Notes under the pieces: model-generated
Told to the model about the DNA's origin: nothing
What the model saw: the letters and a program-made list of their open reading frames with translations, nothing else
Databases searched by the model: none
Part shown: piece by piece, positions 43,745 to 52,033 of the stretch
Position numbering within the stretch: the stretch's first letter is position 1
Layout of the letters: each line of letters opens with the position of its first letter
Origin: Lacinutrix sp. Bg11-31
GTDB taxonomy: Bacteria > Bacteroidota > Bacteroidia > Flavobacteriales > Flavobacteriaceae
Assembly (NCBI RefSeq): GCF_002831665.1
Contig: NZ_CP025118.1
Location: 806,001 to 870,000 of the forward strand
DNA: 64,000 nt
Direction: 5' to 3'
Translations under genes and position numbers: made by a program

Positions 43745-45604
43745 ATGGCTGAAGAAACTAAATATACCGAAGATAATATACGCTCGCTCGACTGGAAAGA
43801 ACACATTCGTATGCGTCCAGGAATGTATATTGGTAAATTAGGTGATGGTTCTTCGCCAGACGATGGTATTTATATTCTACTTAAAGAAGTGTTAGACAAC
43901 TCTATAGATGAGTTTGTAATGGGAGCAGGTAAAACCATTGAGATTTCTGTTCAAGGTACAAAAGTGATTGTTCGCGATTACGGTCGAGGTATTCCACTTG
44001 GAAAAGTTGTAGATGTAGTGTCTAAAATGAATACTGGTGGAAAGTACGATTCTAAAGCCTTTAAAAAATCGGTAGGATTAAACGGTGTTGGTACAAAGGC
44101 AGTAAACGCATTATCATCTTACTTTAGAGTAGAATCTTCTCGAGATGGTAGAAGTGCCTCTGCAGATTTCGAGCAAGGTAACCTTATAGATCAAGAGCTT
44201 TTAGAAGAATCGAGTAGAAGAAAAGGAACAAAAGTATCTTTCGTTCCAGATGAAGTTATCTTCAAAAATTATAAATACAGACCAGAGTACATAGTGAAAA
44301 TGCTAAAAAACTATGTATACCTAAATCCAGGTTTAACTATAGTTTTTAATGGCGAAAAATATTTCAGTGAAAACGGTTTAAAAGATTTATTATCTGAAAA
44401 AATAGCAGAATCAGATTTGCTCTATCCAATTATTCATCTTCGTGGTGATGATATAGAAGTTGCATTAACACACAGTAAAACACAATATAGCGAAGAGTAT
44501 AACAGTTTTGTAAACGGACAAAACACAACACAAGGAGGAACACACTTAATAGCTTTTAGAGAAGCCATTGTTAAAACCATTCGTGATTTCTTTGGGAAGC
44601 AATACGATGCATCAGATATTAGAAAATCTATTGTATCAGCCATTGCAATAAAAGTAATGGAGCCTATTTTCGAAAGTCAGACAAAAACAAAGTTAGGTTC
44701 TACAGATATGGGAGGCGAGTTGCCAACCGTTAGAACTTATATAAACGACTTTTTAAAAACACAACTAGATAATTATTTACACAAGAATACAGATACAGCA
44801 GAGAAAATTCAGCGTAAAATTATGCAAGCAGAACGCGAGCGTAAAGAATTATCTGGTATTAGAAAATTAGCCAAAGACAGAGCTAAAAAATCTAATTTAC
44901 ACAATAAGAAGTTACGCGATTGTCGTGTGCACTTTGGTGATGCAAAAAATCCTAGAAATTTAGAGTCGACGCTTTTTATCACAGAGGGAGATTCCGCATC
45001 TGGTAGTATTACCAAATCTCGAGATGTAAATACACAAGCTGTTTTTAGTTTAAAAGGAAAGCCGCTTAACTGTTATGGATTAACAAAGAAAATTGTTTAC
45101 GAAAACGAAGAATTTAACTTATTGCAAGCTGCACTTAATATAGAAGAATCTCTTGCCGATTTGCGTTACAATAACGTAGTAATAGCAACAGATGCAGATG
45201 TCGATGGTATGCATATTCGTTTGTTATTGATTACATTTTTTCTTCAGTTTTTTCCAGAAGTAATAAAAGAAGGACATTTGTATATTTTACAAACACCTTT
45301 GTTTAGAGTGCGTAACAAGAAGAAAACAATTTATTGCTATTCTGATGAAGAAAAAAGAAACGCATTAGAAGAATTAAAACCAAAACCAGAAATTACCCGA
45401 TTTAAAGGACTTGGTGAGATTTCGCCAGACGAATTTGTGCATTTTATTGGCGACGATATTCGTTTAGATCCAGTAATGTTAGACGATAATATGTCTATAG
45501 ATGAATTATTATCTTTCTATATGGGAAAAAATACACCAACACGACAAGAATTTATTATAAATAATTTGAAGGTTGAGGTTGATTTAATTGAGGAGGAAAA
45601 ATAA
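43745..45604 (+). CDS. parE: DNA topoisomerase IV subunit B
   Basis: The ATPase subunit of a type IIA topoisomerase, 619 residues. It has the GHKL ATP site ([35 protein letters not shown]), the transducer domain, and a TOPRIM domain with [12 protein letters not shown] and [10 protein letters not shown]. The compact length and the close partnership with parC 270 bases downstream support topoisomerase IV (chromosome decatenation) over gyrase B. The N-terminus ([20 protein letters not shown]) is typical of Bacteroidota ParE. Confidence 0.93.
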   Translation: MAEETKYTEDNIRSLDWKEHIRMRPGMYIGKLGDGSSPDDGIYILLKEVLDNSIDEFVMGAGKTIEISVQGTKVIVRDYGRGIPLGKVVDVVSKMNTGGKYDSKAFKKSVGLNGVGTKAVNALSSYFRVESSRDGRSASADFEQGNLIDQELLEESSRRKGTKVSFVPDEVIFKNYKYRPEYIVKMLKNYVYLNPGLTIVFNGEKYFSENGLKDLLSEKIAESDLLYPIIHLRGDDIEVALTHSKTQYSEEYNSFVNGQNTTQGGTHLIAFREAIVKTIRDFFGKQYDASDIRKSIVSAIAIKVMEPIFESQTKTKLGSTDMGGELPTVRTYINDFLKTQLDNYLHKNTDTAEKIQRKIMQAERERKELSGIRKLAKDRAKKSNLHNKKLRDCRVHFGDAKNPRNLESTLFITEGDSASGSITKSRDVNTQAVFSLKGKPLNCYGLTKKIVYENEEFNLLQAALNIEESLADLRYNNVVIATDADVDGMHIRLLLITFFLQFFPEVIKEGHLYILQTPLFRVRNKKKTIYCYSDEEKRNALEELKPKPEITRFKGLGEISPDEFVHFIGDDIRLDPVMLDDNMSIDELLSFYMGKNTPTRQEFIINNLKVEVDLIEEEK

Positions 45605-45623
45605 AAGAACCATTTATAATCAA

Positions 45624-45800
45624 ATGAAGATATTTAAAATAGTAGGTTGGATTGCGCTAATATGTTATTGGGTTTATAAAATATATACAAACGACTTACA
45701 GGTTAAAACTAATACAATGTATTATGTAGCAGTATTAATTTCGGTATTAGGTTTAGCTAAAAATGTATACGATTATAAAACTACATTAAAAGATAAATAA
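45624..45800 (+). CDS. Two-helix small membrane protein between parE and parC
   Basis: From the ATG at 45624 the product is 58 residues with two membrane helices (FKIVGWIALICYWVYKIY and MYYVAVLISVLGLAKNVYDY) and a Lys-rich end. An in-frame start at 45588 inside parE would add twelve basic residues. It is in the same direction as both topoisomerase genes and sits in their intergenic space, so it is probably co-transcribed. I know of no function. Confidence 0.6.
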   Translation: MKIFKIVGWIALICYWVYKIYTNDLQVKTNTMYYVAVLISVLGLAKNVYDYKTTLKDK

Positions 45801-45804
45801 CGTT

Positions 45805-45879
45805 TGTCATTTCGTATTTGATACGGAATTCACAAAAAAGAATAAAGTTCTACTTATGTAGGAATAGAGAAATATGACA
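45805..45879. repeat. Composite REP-like element before parC
   Basis: Two stem-loops are enclosed by TGTCAT (45805-45810) and ATGACA (45874-45879). The first is ATTTCGTAT/ATACGGAAT (45809-45829), the second TTCTAC/GTAGGAA (45848-45864). The right outer arm includes the parC start codon. The sequences TCATTTCG...CGGAATTC and TTCTACTTATGTAGGAAT resemble dispersed extragenic palindromes of flavobacteria. Confidence 0.55.
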
Positions 45880-48600
45880 GAAGACCAAAACGACGATTTA
45901 GAAAACTTAACTAACGAAGAAAACCAAGAACCACAAGAAACCATTACCAGAATTACTGGAATGTATAAAGAGTGGTTTCTTGATTATGCTTCGTATGTAA
46001 TTTTAGAACGTGCAGTGCCAGCTATTGAGGATGGTTTTAAGCCTGTGCAACGTCGTATCATGCATTCTATGAAGGATCTTGACGATGGTCGTTACAACAA
46101 AGTAGCAAACATTGTAGGTCACACCATGCAGTATCATCCACATGGAGATGCGAGTATTGCAGATGCTATGGTTCAAATTGGCCAAAAAGATTTACTAATA
46201 GATACACAAGGAAACTGGGGAAATATATTAACAGGAGATAGAGCAGCAGCTTCACGTTATATTGAAGCACGAATTTCTAAATTTGGATTAGATGTTGTTT
46301 TTAATCCTAAAATTACAGAGTGGCAGCAGAGTTACGATGGTAGACGTAAAGAGCCTACCAATTTACCTGTAATGTTTCCGTTATTATTAGCGCAAGGAGG
46401 AGAAGGAATTGCAGTAGGTTTATCGACTAAAATATTACCACACAATTTTATTGAATTGATTGACGCTTCAATAAAACATTTACAAGGCAAGCGTTTTACT
46501 ATTCTTCCAGATTTCCCAACGGCTGGTGTTGCAGATTTTTCAAATTATAATGATGGTTTAAGAGGCGGAAAAGTACGTGTTCGTGCTAAGATTTCTCAAA
46601 CCGATAAAAACACGTTGGTAATTACCGAAATTCCTTTTGGTACCACAACATCATCACTTATCGATTCTATATTAAAAGCCAATGATAAAGGAAAGATTAA
46701 GATTAAAAAGATTGAAGACAATACAGCTGCTAACGTAGAAATATTAATTCAATTACCATCTGGTTTATCACCAGATAAAACTATAGATGCCTTATTTGCT
46801 TTCACAAGTTGTGAAAGTTCAATTTCACCTTTAGGTTGTGTTATTGAAGATAACAAGCCGTTATTTGTTGGTGTTACCGAAATGCTTCGTAGAAGTACAG
46901 ATAACACAGTCCAACTCTTAAAACAAGAACTTGAAATTAAATTAGGAGAGTTTGAAGAGCAATGGCATTTTGCAAGTTTAGAACGTATTTTTATAGAAAA
47001 TAGAATCTATCGTGATATTGAAGAAGAAGAAACTTGGGATGGTGTAATTACTGCTATCGATAAAGGGCTTCAGCCACATATAAAACATTTAAAACGCGCA
47101 ATAACTGTAGAAGATATTACACGTTTAACTGAAATTCGAATCAAGCGTATTTCAAAATTCGATATTGACAAAGCACAACAAAAAATTGATGCTTTAGAAG
47201 AGCAAATAGCAGAGGTAAAGCATCATCTTGCAAATCTTATAGATTATGCAATTGCATACTTTACTAGGTTAAAAAAGGAATATGGAGAAGGTAGAGAGCG
47301 TAAAACGGAAATCCGTACGTTTGGAGATGTAGATGCTACCAAAGTTATTATTAGAAACACGAAACTTTACGTTAATAGAGAAGAAGGTTTTATTGGTACT
47401 TCTTTGCGTAAAGATGAGTATGTTGGTGATTGTAGTGATATTGATGATATTATTGCATTTACAGGAGACGGAAAAATGATGGTTACTAAAGTGGATTCTA
47501 AAACCTTTATTGGTAAAGATATTATTCACGTCGCAATATTTAAAAAGAAAGACAAGCGTACTATTTATAACCTAATTTATCGAGATGGAAGTAAAGGTGC
47601 GTCTTATATAAAGCGTTTTGCAGTTACCTCAATTACTAGAGATAAGGAATACGATTTAACAAATGGAACAAAAAGTTCTAAATTATGGTATTTCTCTGCA
47701 AACCCTAATGGAGAAGCAGAAGTTATTTCGATTTCTCTGCGTCAAGTTGGTAGTGTGAAAAAATTAAAATGGGATGTCGATTTTACAGATATTTTAATTA
47801 AAGGCCGTGCTTCAAAAGGTAATGTGGTTACTAAATATCCAATTAAATCTATAGAATTAAAGGAGAAAGGAATTTCAACATTAAAACCACGTAAAATATG
47901 GTTCGATGATACTGTGCAACGTTTAAATGTTGATGGTAGAGGAGAATTAGTAGGTGAATTTAAAGGCGAAGATATGCTGTTAACTATCAACCAAAAAGGT
48001 ATGGTAAAAACAGTAACTCCAGAAGTGACGCTTCATTTTGATGATGATATGATTGTTATGGAAAAGTGGATTCCGAAGAAACCAATTTCGGCTATTTATT
48101 TCGATGGCGAAAAAGAGAAATATTACGTTAAGCGTTTTGTAATTGAACATGAAGGCAGAGAAGAGAGTTTTATTACAGAGCACGAAAAGTCGCAATTAGA
48201 AATTGTATCTACAGATTGGAAACCTATGGCAGAAATTGTATTTGCCAAAGAAAGAGGTAAAGATAGAAGAGAAGACGAAGCGGTTAATATTGAAGACTTT
48301 ATTTCGGTTAAAGGAATTACTGCTTTAGGAAACCAATTAACGAAATATAAGGTAAACCAGGTTAATTTGTTAGAGTCTTTGCCATACGAAGCTCCGGAGG
48401 AAATTCCTGTTGAAGAAATTAACGTTGTTGATGCCGTTGTGGTAGAGGATACTTTGCCAATAGATGTTCCTGTTGTTGACATTGAAAAGCCTACAAGAGA
48501 ATTTAAAAACAAAGAAGACAAAGCTAAAAAGGCTTTAGAAAGGGCTATACAAAAGAAAAAAGATGATCAAGAAGAAAAGGATCAAACTTCATTGTTTTAA
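45874..48600 (+). CDS. parC: DNA topoisomerase IV subunit A
   Basis: The DNA-cleaving subunit, 908 residues. The winged-helix region is recognisable (DGFKPVQRRIMHSM), and the catalytic Tyr129 lies in DRAAASRYIEARI. A coiled-coil gate follows (~340-480) and then a beta-pinwheel C-terminal domain. The last ~120 residues are an acidic/basic low-complexity tail (PVEEINVVDAVVVEDT, then a Lys-rich helix). No gyrase-type GyrA box could be found by eye, which supports ParC. It is paired with parE upstream. Confidence 0.93.
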   Translation: MTEDQNDDLENLTNEENQEPQETITRITGMYKEWFLDYASYVILERAVPAIEDGFKPVQRRIMHSMKDLDDGRYNKVANIVGHTMQYHPHGDASIADAMVQIGQKDLLIDTQGNWGNILTGDRAAASRYIEARISKFGLDVVFNPKITEWQQSYDGRRKEPTNLPVMFPLLLAQGGEGIAVGLSTKILPHNFIELIDASIKHLQGKRFTILPDFPTAGVADFSNYNDGLRGGKVRVRAKISQTDKNTLVITEIPFGTTTSSLIDSILKANDKGKIKIKKIEDNTAANVEILIQLPSGLSPDKTIDALFAFTSCESSISPLGCVIEDNKPLFVGVTEMLRRSTDNTVQLLKQELEIKLGEFEEQWHFASLERIFIENRIYRDIEEEETWDGVITAIDKGLQPHIKHLKRAITVEDITRLTEIRIKRISKFDIDKAQQKIDALEEQIAEVKHHLANLIDYAIAYFTRLKKEYGEGRERKTEIRTFGDVDATKVIIRNTKLYVNREEGFIGTSLRKDEYVGDCSDIDDIIAFTGDGKMMVTKVDSKTFIGKDIIHVAIFKKKDKRTIYNLIYRDGSKGASYIKRFAVTSITRDKEYDLTNGTKSSKLWYFSANPNGEAEVISISLRQVGSVKKLKWDVDFTDILIKGRASKGNVVTKYPIKSIELKEKGISTLKPRKIWFDDTVQRLNVDGRGELVGEFKGEDMLLTINQKGMVKTVTPEVTLHFDDDMIVMEKWIPKKPISAIYFDGEKEKYYVKRFVIEHEGREESFITEHEKSQLEIVSTDWKPMAEIVFAKERGKDRREDEAVNIEDFISVKGITALGNQLTKYKVNQVNLLESLPYEAPEEIPVEEINVVDAVVVEDTLPIDVPVVDIEKPTREFKNKEDKAKKALERAIQKKKDDQEEKDQTSLF

Positions 48601-48660
48601 AATGTAACATTTTCCAAGTTTTGTTGTCTTATATAATAAGTCAATCAAACCAATCAATCA

Positions 48661-49773
48661 ATGAAAACTAAAACCAAAAAGCGACTATTAATAGTAGTAG
48701 CAATTATTACTGCATTATTTTTTTACGGATGCTATAATTTCGAAAAAGACAAACAAGAGCTAATTCGTATAAAAACATTAGCTTTAAATGCAGATTCCAA
48801 AACAATATTTAACGAATTAAAAAAACCTAATAATTTCACTAATCCTATAGTAAGTTTAGTTTATAATAAATGGAAAGGTGAAATGTATTCTAGATTTATA
48901 GATAAAGACGAAGTTTTTAAAAACACGTCTGATAATACAATGGTTAACGGTCTTTCAAAAATTTATCGTAATTATTATGCAGACGAGTTTTTAAAAGAAA
49001 ACTTAAAAGATAGAAGTAGTGAAAAACTATATAAAAAATTAGGCAATTATCTCAATACTAATAAATTAACGACACATCCTAAAGACAGTTTAAGCGATCC
49101 TGATTTTATTATAGATGAAATTGCAAGTTTGCTAAGAAAAGATGATTTTGAATATAGGTTTCTTGCTAGAAATGGTATTGATGAATTGCTTATTTGGAAT
49201 GATATTACTAAAAAGGAATACACTGTGGTTTTACCAAAAGACACTATAAACACTACTGTTGTTTTTATTAATAGTTTTCATTTAGAAGATTTCGATAACT
49301 TTGTAACTTATGGCTCATCAAACGTTGGTGGTTGGGCAATAGAGGAAAAGGCAACATTGTATTGTAATAAGACAGCCTATGCTTTAGGTACAGAAGAATT
49401 TAATATTTCTTATTTAAAACACGAAACATTACATTTTACAGACCTAAATGATTATCCAAATTTAAGTACTGCGGACTTAGAATATAGAGCTAAACTTGTT
49501 GAGCTTATGTATTTAACAGAAGAAACGATGTACAGCAAATTGTTTGAGTTTTTAAACAGTGCTTCTAATAAAGATAGAAACTATTCTCATAATTATGCTA
49601 ACTACATATTAATTGGTGATTTATCTAAAACAATTTTTAATTCGGAATATGAAAACGATTTTGATAAATGGAAAGCAGTTAAAGTTGAAGCTATTAATAA
49701 CGTAGCCAAAGAGCTTTATTATTCAAGCAATGCTAAATTAGCTGAAAGCACAGAGGTTAAAGAAATTATTTAA
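48661..49773 (+). CDS. Lipoprotein with a HExxH motif (putative metallopeptidase)
   Basis: A 370-residue protein with a hydrophobic N-terminus ending in a lipobox-like FFYGC (Cys24). The C-terminal half contains YLKHETLHFTDLNDYP, with HETLH at residues 254-258, the zinc-binding HExxH pattern, in a predicted helix. E274 and E281 are candidates for a third ligand. The preceding region ends GGWAIEEKATLYCNKTAYAL, resembling the strand before the active-site helix of gluzincins. I do not recognise the family; peptidase activity is an inference. It begins 60 bases after parC, in the same direction. Confidence 0.65.
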   Translation: MKTKTKKRLLIVVAIITALFFYGCYNFEKDKQELIRIKTLALNADSKTIFNELKKPNNFTNPIVSLVYNKWKGEMYSRFIDKDEVFKNTSDNTMVNGLSKIYRNYYADEFLKENLKDRSSEKLYKKLGNYLNTNKLTTHPKDSLSDPDFIIDEIASLLRKDDFEYRFLARNGIDELLIWNDITKKEYTVVLPKDTINTTVVFINSFHLEDFDNFVTYGSSNVGGWAIEEKATLYCNKTAYALGTEEFNISYLKHETLHFTDLNDYPNLSTADLEYRAKLVELMYLTEETMYSKLFEFLNSASNKDRNYSHNYANYILIGDLSKTIFNSEYENDFDKWKAVKVEAINNVAKELYYSSNAKLAESTEVKEII

Positions 49774-49802
49774 AGCTACTAAGCACGCTATATAAATAGG
49801 AA

Positions 49803-49841
49803 GAAAGAAGACAATTAAAATAGTTTTAATTGTCTTCTTTC
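49803..49841. terminator. Bidirectional terminator overlapping the end of the terC gene
   Basis: An 18-bp perfect stem GAAAGAAGACAATTAAAA / TTTTAATTGTCTTCTTTC with a TAG loop. It follows the HExxH lipoprotein gene by 29 bases. Its right arm contains the last five codons and the stop (49826) of the convergent TerC gene. Confidence 0.85.
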
Positions 49842-50620
49842 GTTTTACTAACTTTCTGATTCAAAAACTCTACCAATAAAGAAAAGGCAATTGCAAAATA
49901 TAAATAGCCTTTAGGTATTGCTCCAACAGTGTTTCCAAAAAATTCTGTATGAGATAAGTGGGCAGCTTCTGTAAGAAGCATAAAGCCAATTAATATTAAA
50001 AACGATAAGCCTAATATTTGAATACTTGGGTTTTCGTCTATAAAGCGTCTAATCTTGTTTGCAAAGCCAATCATTATTGCAATGGAGATAACCACAGCAA
50101 TTATCATTAAAATTAAGTTATGGTCTTGGTTGTCGGATAACCCGTTAGTCATTCCAACAGCAGTTAAAATAGAATCAATAGAAAAAATAAAATCAATAAT
50201 TAGTATTTGTACAATAGCTTGCTGAAAAGACTTTATCACTTTTCCTTTTACTTCGTTTTCATCATGTTTTGGTGTTTCTACTTTTTCTCTTATTTCTGAA
50301 GTAGATTTATAAATTAAAAATAAACCACCACAAAACAGTATCAATGCTTGCCAGCTAATTTCAAGGTGAAACCAGTTCGTTTCAATTATTTTAAAAGGTT
50401 TAGATAAGCCAACTAAAAACGATACAAAAAATAGTAAAATTATACGTTGTACCATCGCAAACAGTAATCCTATGTTTGTTACTTTTCCACGTTGCTCTTC
50501 TGGTAGTTTATTTGCAGCAATAGAAATAAATACAATATTATCTATACCAAGAATAATTTCAAGAAAGGTTAAAGTTAATAAAGCAAAAATAGCATCTGAA
50601 GTTAGAAGAAAGTCAAGCAT
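49826..50620 (-). CDS. TerC family integral membrane protein
   Basis: The 264-residue protein has about seven membrane helices and the TerC-type intramembrane acidic residues in FLEIILGIDNIVFI (near residues 19-32) and LIIDFIFSIDSILTAVGMT (mid-protein). The family is linked to metal-ion export (manganese in characterised members) and to tellurite resistance by name only. No other ter genes are nearby. It starts four bases after the upstream small lipoprotein and is probably coupled to it. Confidence 0.88.
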   Translation of the reverse strand: MLDFLLTSDAIFALLTLTFLEIILGIDNIVFISIAANKLPEEQRGKVTNIGLLFAMVQRIILLFFVSFLVGLSKPFKIIETNWFHLEISWQALILFCGGLFLIYKSTSEIREKVETPKHDENEVKGKVIKSFQQAIVQILIIDFIFSIDSILTAVGMTNGLSDNQDHNLILMIIAVVISIAIMIGFANKIRRFIDENPSIQILGLSFLILIGFMLLTEAAHLSHTEFFGNTVGAIPKGYLYFAIAFSLLVEFLNQKVSKTKEDN

Positions 50621-50624
50621 ATAT

Positions 50625-51002
50625 TTAGTCTTTAATTAATTTAGTTTTTGTAACAGTGCCTTTTTGCTTTTCAGATTTTCCAACATAAGAATATTCAAAA
50701 GTATAACCAGAATCTGTAGTGCTTAGAATTTTTAAATGAATATCATTTTTATCAGCCATACGTTTTGGGTTGATGGTTTTAAATACCACTTCGCAATCGT
50801 TAATCCATCTTACTTCGGATGAATCTATTTTATTATCGTAAGTTTCTATTTGGAGCTTTTCTGTCCTTAATATGTGTCCCGTTTTTTCGACGCCATTATC
50901 ATTGTAATTAAATTCAAAAGAACCTGTTTTATAATCAGTACAATTTCGTTCTGGTTGTTGGCAACTAACAATAAGAATAAATAGGAAGAGTAAGTGTTTC
51001 AT
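50625..51002 (-). CDS. Small lipoprotein upstream of terC
   Basis: The 125-residue protein has a short lipoprotein signal (lipobox LIVSC, Cys14) and a beta-rich mature part with NCTDYKTGSFEFNY, SEVRWINDCEVVFKTINPK and SGYTFEYSYVGKSEKQKGT. The family is widespread in flavobacteria, where I recall it sometimes carrying the product name DNA topoisomerase IV, which the sequence does not support. Two Cys in the mature part could form a disulfide. Function unknown. Confidence 0.7.
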   Translation of the reverse strand: MKHLLFLFILIVSCQQPERNCTDYKTGSFEFNYNDNGVEKTGHILRTEKLQIETYDNKIDSSEVRWINDCEVVFKTINPKRMADKNDIHLKILSTTDSGYTFEYSYVGKSEKQKGTVTKTKLIKD

Positions 51003-51302
51003 TTTAATAATTTGCTTTTAACAAAATTACAAAATGAATAGATTAAAAAAGGGCTTTTTTTTGATTCTCTTAGAATCGCGTATTTAAATTTTTCCGAAGC
51101 TTTGTTTGTAATTCGTGAAATTCTAAAAAAACAAAAAATATTTATATAAAATCGTAAAACGATAGATTTTTACTATAATTGAGTTTGTTGTTTTTAATCT
51201 GTATGATTTTGAAAATAAAATTAGAGTGAAGAAAAAAAAGGTTTCTATTAGAAAAGTGGAATTTGGTTTTTAAGAAAATTATGTGTTATAAAAAAATAAT
51301 TC
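51003..51302. other. 300-bp AT-rich region, no gene seen
   Basis: Between the small lipoprotein and the 3' end of the XRE regulator. It is rich in A and T with homopolymer runs. I see no ORF with coding character, no clear terminator stem and no repeat. Confidence 0.5.
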
Positions 51303-51719
51303 TTAATTCTCAAAATTTGAGAAACTACCATCTTTGTAGAAAATAATAATGCGATCAATTTCTTTTTTAGAATTTGAAGTAATTTGTTTTACTTCAGAAA
51401 TTTCAGTTGGATTTTTTTTAGTTTGAGATTCTGAAAATAAATCTTCATTTTCAGGTTTTGGTTTTTGTTCTACTTTTTGTTCTTCATTTTTATCAGAAGG
51501 AAAATTTCCTTTTCCATTCATCAACCAATACAATTCTACTTCCGGAAAAGAGGAGAGTACTTTTAATACAAATTCCAAACTTGGTTTATTTCTACCAGAA
51601 AGTATATGCGAAATACTTGAGCGTTGCACACTAATTTTTTCGGCAAAAGAAGACGCGCTTTCACCATAGTAATCTATAACTTTTTTAAGTCTTTTAGTAA
51701 ATTCTTCGTTGTTTATCAT
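51303..51719 (-). CDS. XRE-family helix-turn-helix transcriptional regulator
   Basis: A 138-residue protein with an N-terminal XRE HTH (~6-63): SASSFAEKISVQRSSISHIL, where the recognition helix is QRSSISHILSGRN. A Lys/Glu/Pro-rich linker follows (~75-110), then a short C-terminal strand motif DRIIIFYKDGSF that recurs at the ends of such flavobacterial regulators. There is no peptidase or ligand domain of the phage CI type. The gene is divergent from an M14 peptidase gene, and six copies of TTACAWWTGTAA lie between them, one overlapping its own probable promoter. Autoregulation plus control of the peptidase is the likely role. Confidence 0.85.
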   Translation of the reverse strand: MINNEEFTKRLKKVIDYYGESASSFAEKISVQRSSISHILSGRNKPSLEFVLKVLSSFPEVELYWLMNGKGNFPSDKNEEQKVEQKPKPENEDLFSESQTKKNPTEISEVKQITSNSKKEIDRIIIFYKDGSFSNFEN

Positions 51720-51723
51720 TGTT

Positions 51724-51770
51724 GTACAAATGTAAACAATATAAAAGAAACAGAGTGTTTACATTTGTGT
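51724..51770 (-). promoter_or_regulatory. Two operator palindromes at the XRE gene
   Basis: GTACAAATGTAA (51724-51735) and TTACATTTGTGT (51759-51770) are imperfect copies of TTACAWWTGTAA. The first contains TACATTTG on the minus strand, a match to the -7 box TAnnTTTG, only 8 bases from the XRE ATG. Regulator binding there would block its own promoter. Confidence 0.6.
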
Positions 51771-51946
51771 ATTTAACAGTGTAATTATAATTTTAGGCAT
51801 ATTAATACGAGTGTATTTTTTAAATAATTACTTTAACATTAACAATTTAAATCTCTGAAATTGAAATATTTATTATTTAAAACAAAAACAGAAGTATGAT
51901 TTTGTTAAAATGGATACCAACTGCATGTGATTTTTTAAACTATTGG

Positions 51947-52017
51947 TTACACTTGTAAATTACATTTGTAACAATCATTGGTTACAAATGTAAAACAGAT
52001 ATTGTTTACATTTGTAA
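51947..52017 (+). promoter_or_regulatory. Four operator palindromes upstream of the M14 peptidase
   Basis: TTACACTTGTAA (51947-51958), TTACATTTGTAA (51960-51971), TTACAAATGTAA (51982-51993) and TTACATTTGTAA (52006-52017). The last three are perfect 12-bp palindromes up to the central pair. Centre-to-centre spacings are 13, 22 and 24 bases. The fourth contains TACATTTG (52007-52014), a TAnnTTTG -7 box 20 bases before the peptidase ATG. The arrangement suggests cooperative repression by the divergently encoded XRE protein. Confidence 0.7.
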
Positions 52018-52033
52018 CATAAACAAAACCTAT

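Noticed and set aside
47269..48521. Several minus-strand open frames inside parC
   Set aside because: All overlap conserved ParC domains and have no start context or domain content of their own.
49826..50620. TerC read as a tellurite-resistance determinant
   Set aside because: No terZ, terD or other ter genes are nearby; TerC-family proteins alone are commonly ion transporters, so resistance is not claimed.
50625..51002. Small lipoprotein as a DNA topoisomerase IV
   Set aside because: The protein is a 125-residue lipoprotein with no topoisomerase motif; the real subunits are at 43745-45604 and 45874-48600.
51895..51957. A 20-codon frame (MILLKWIPTACDFLNYWLHL) upstream of the M14 peptidase
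   Set aside because: It lies across the first operator palindrome, is very short, and has no sign of conservation. I could not separate it from chance.
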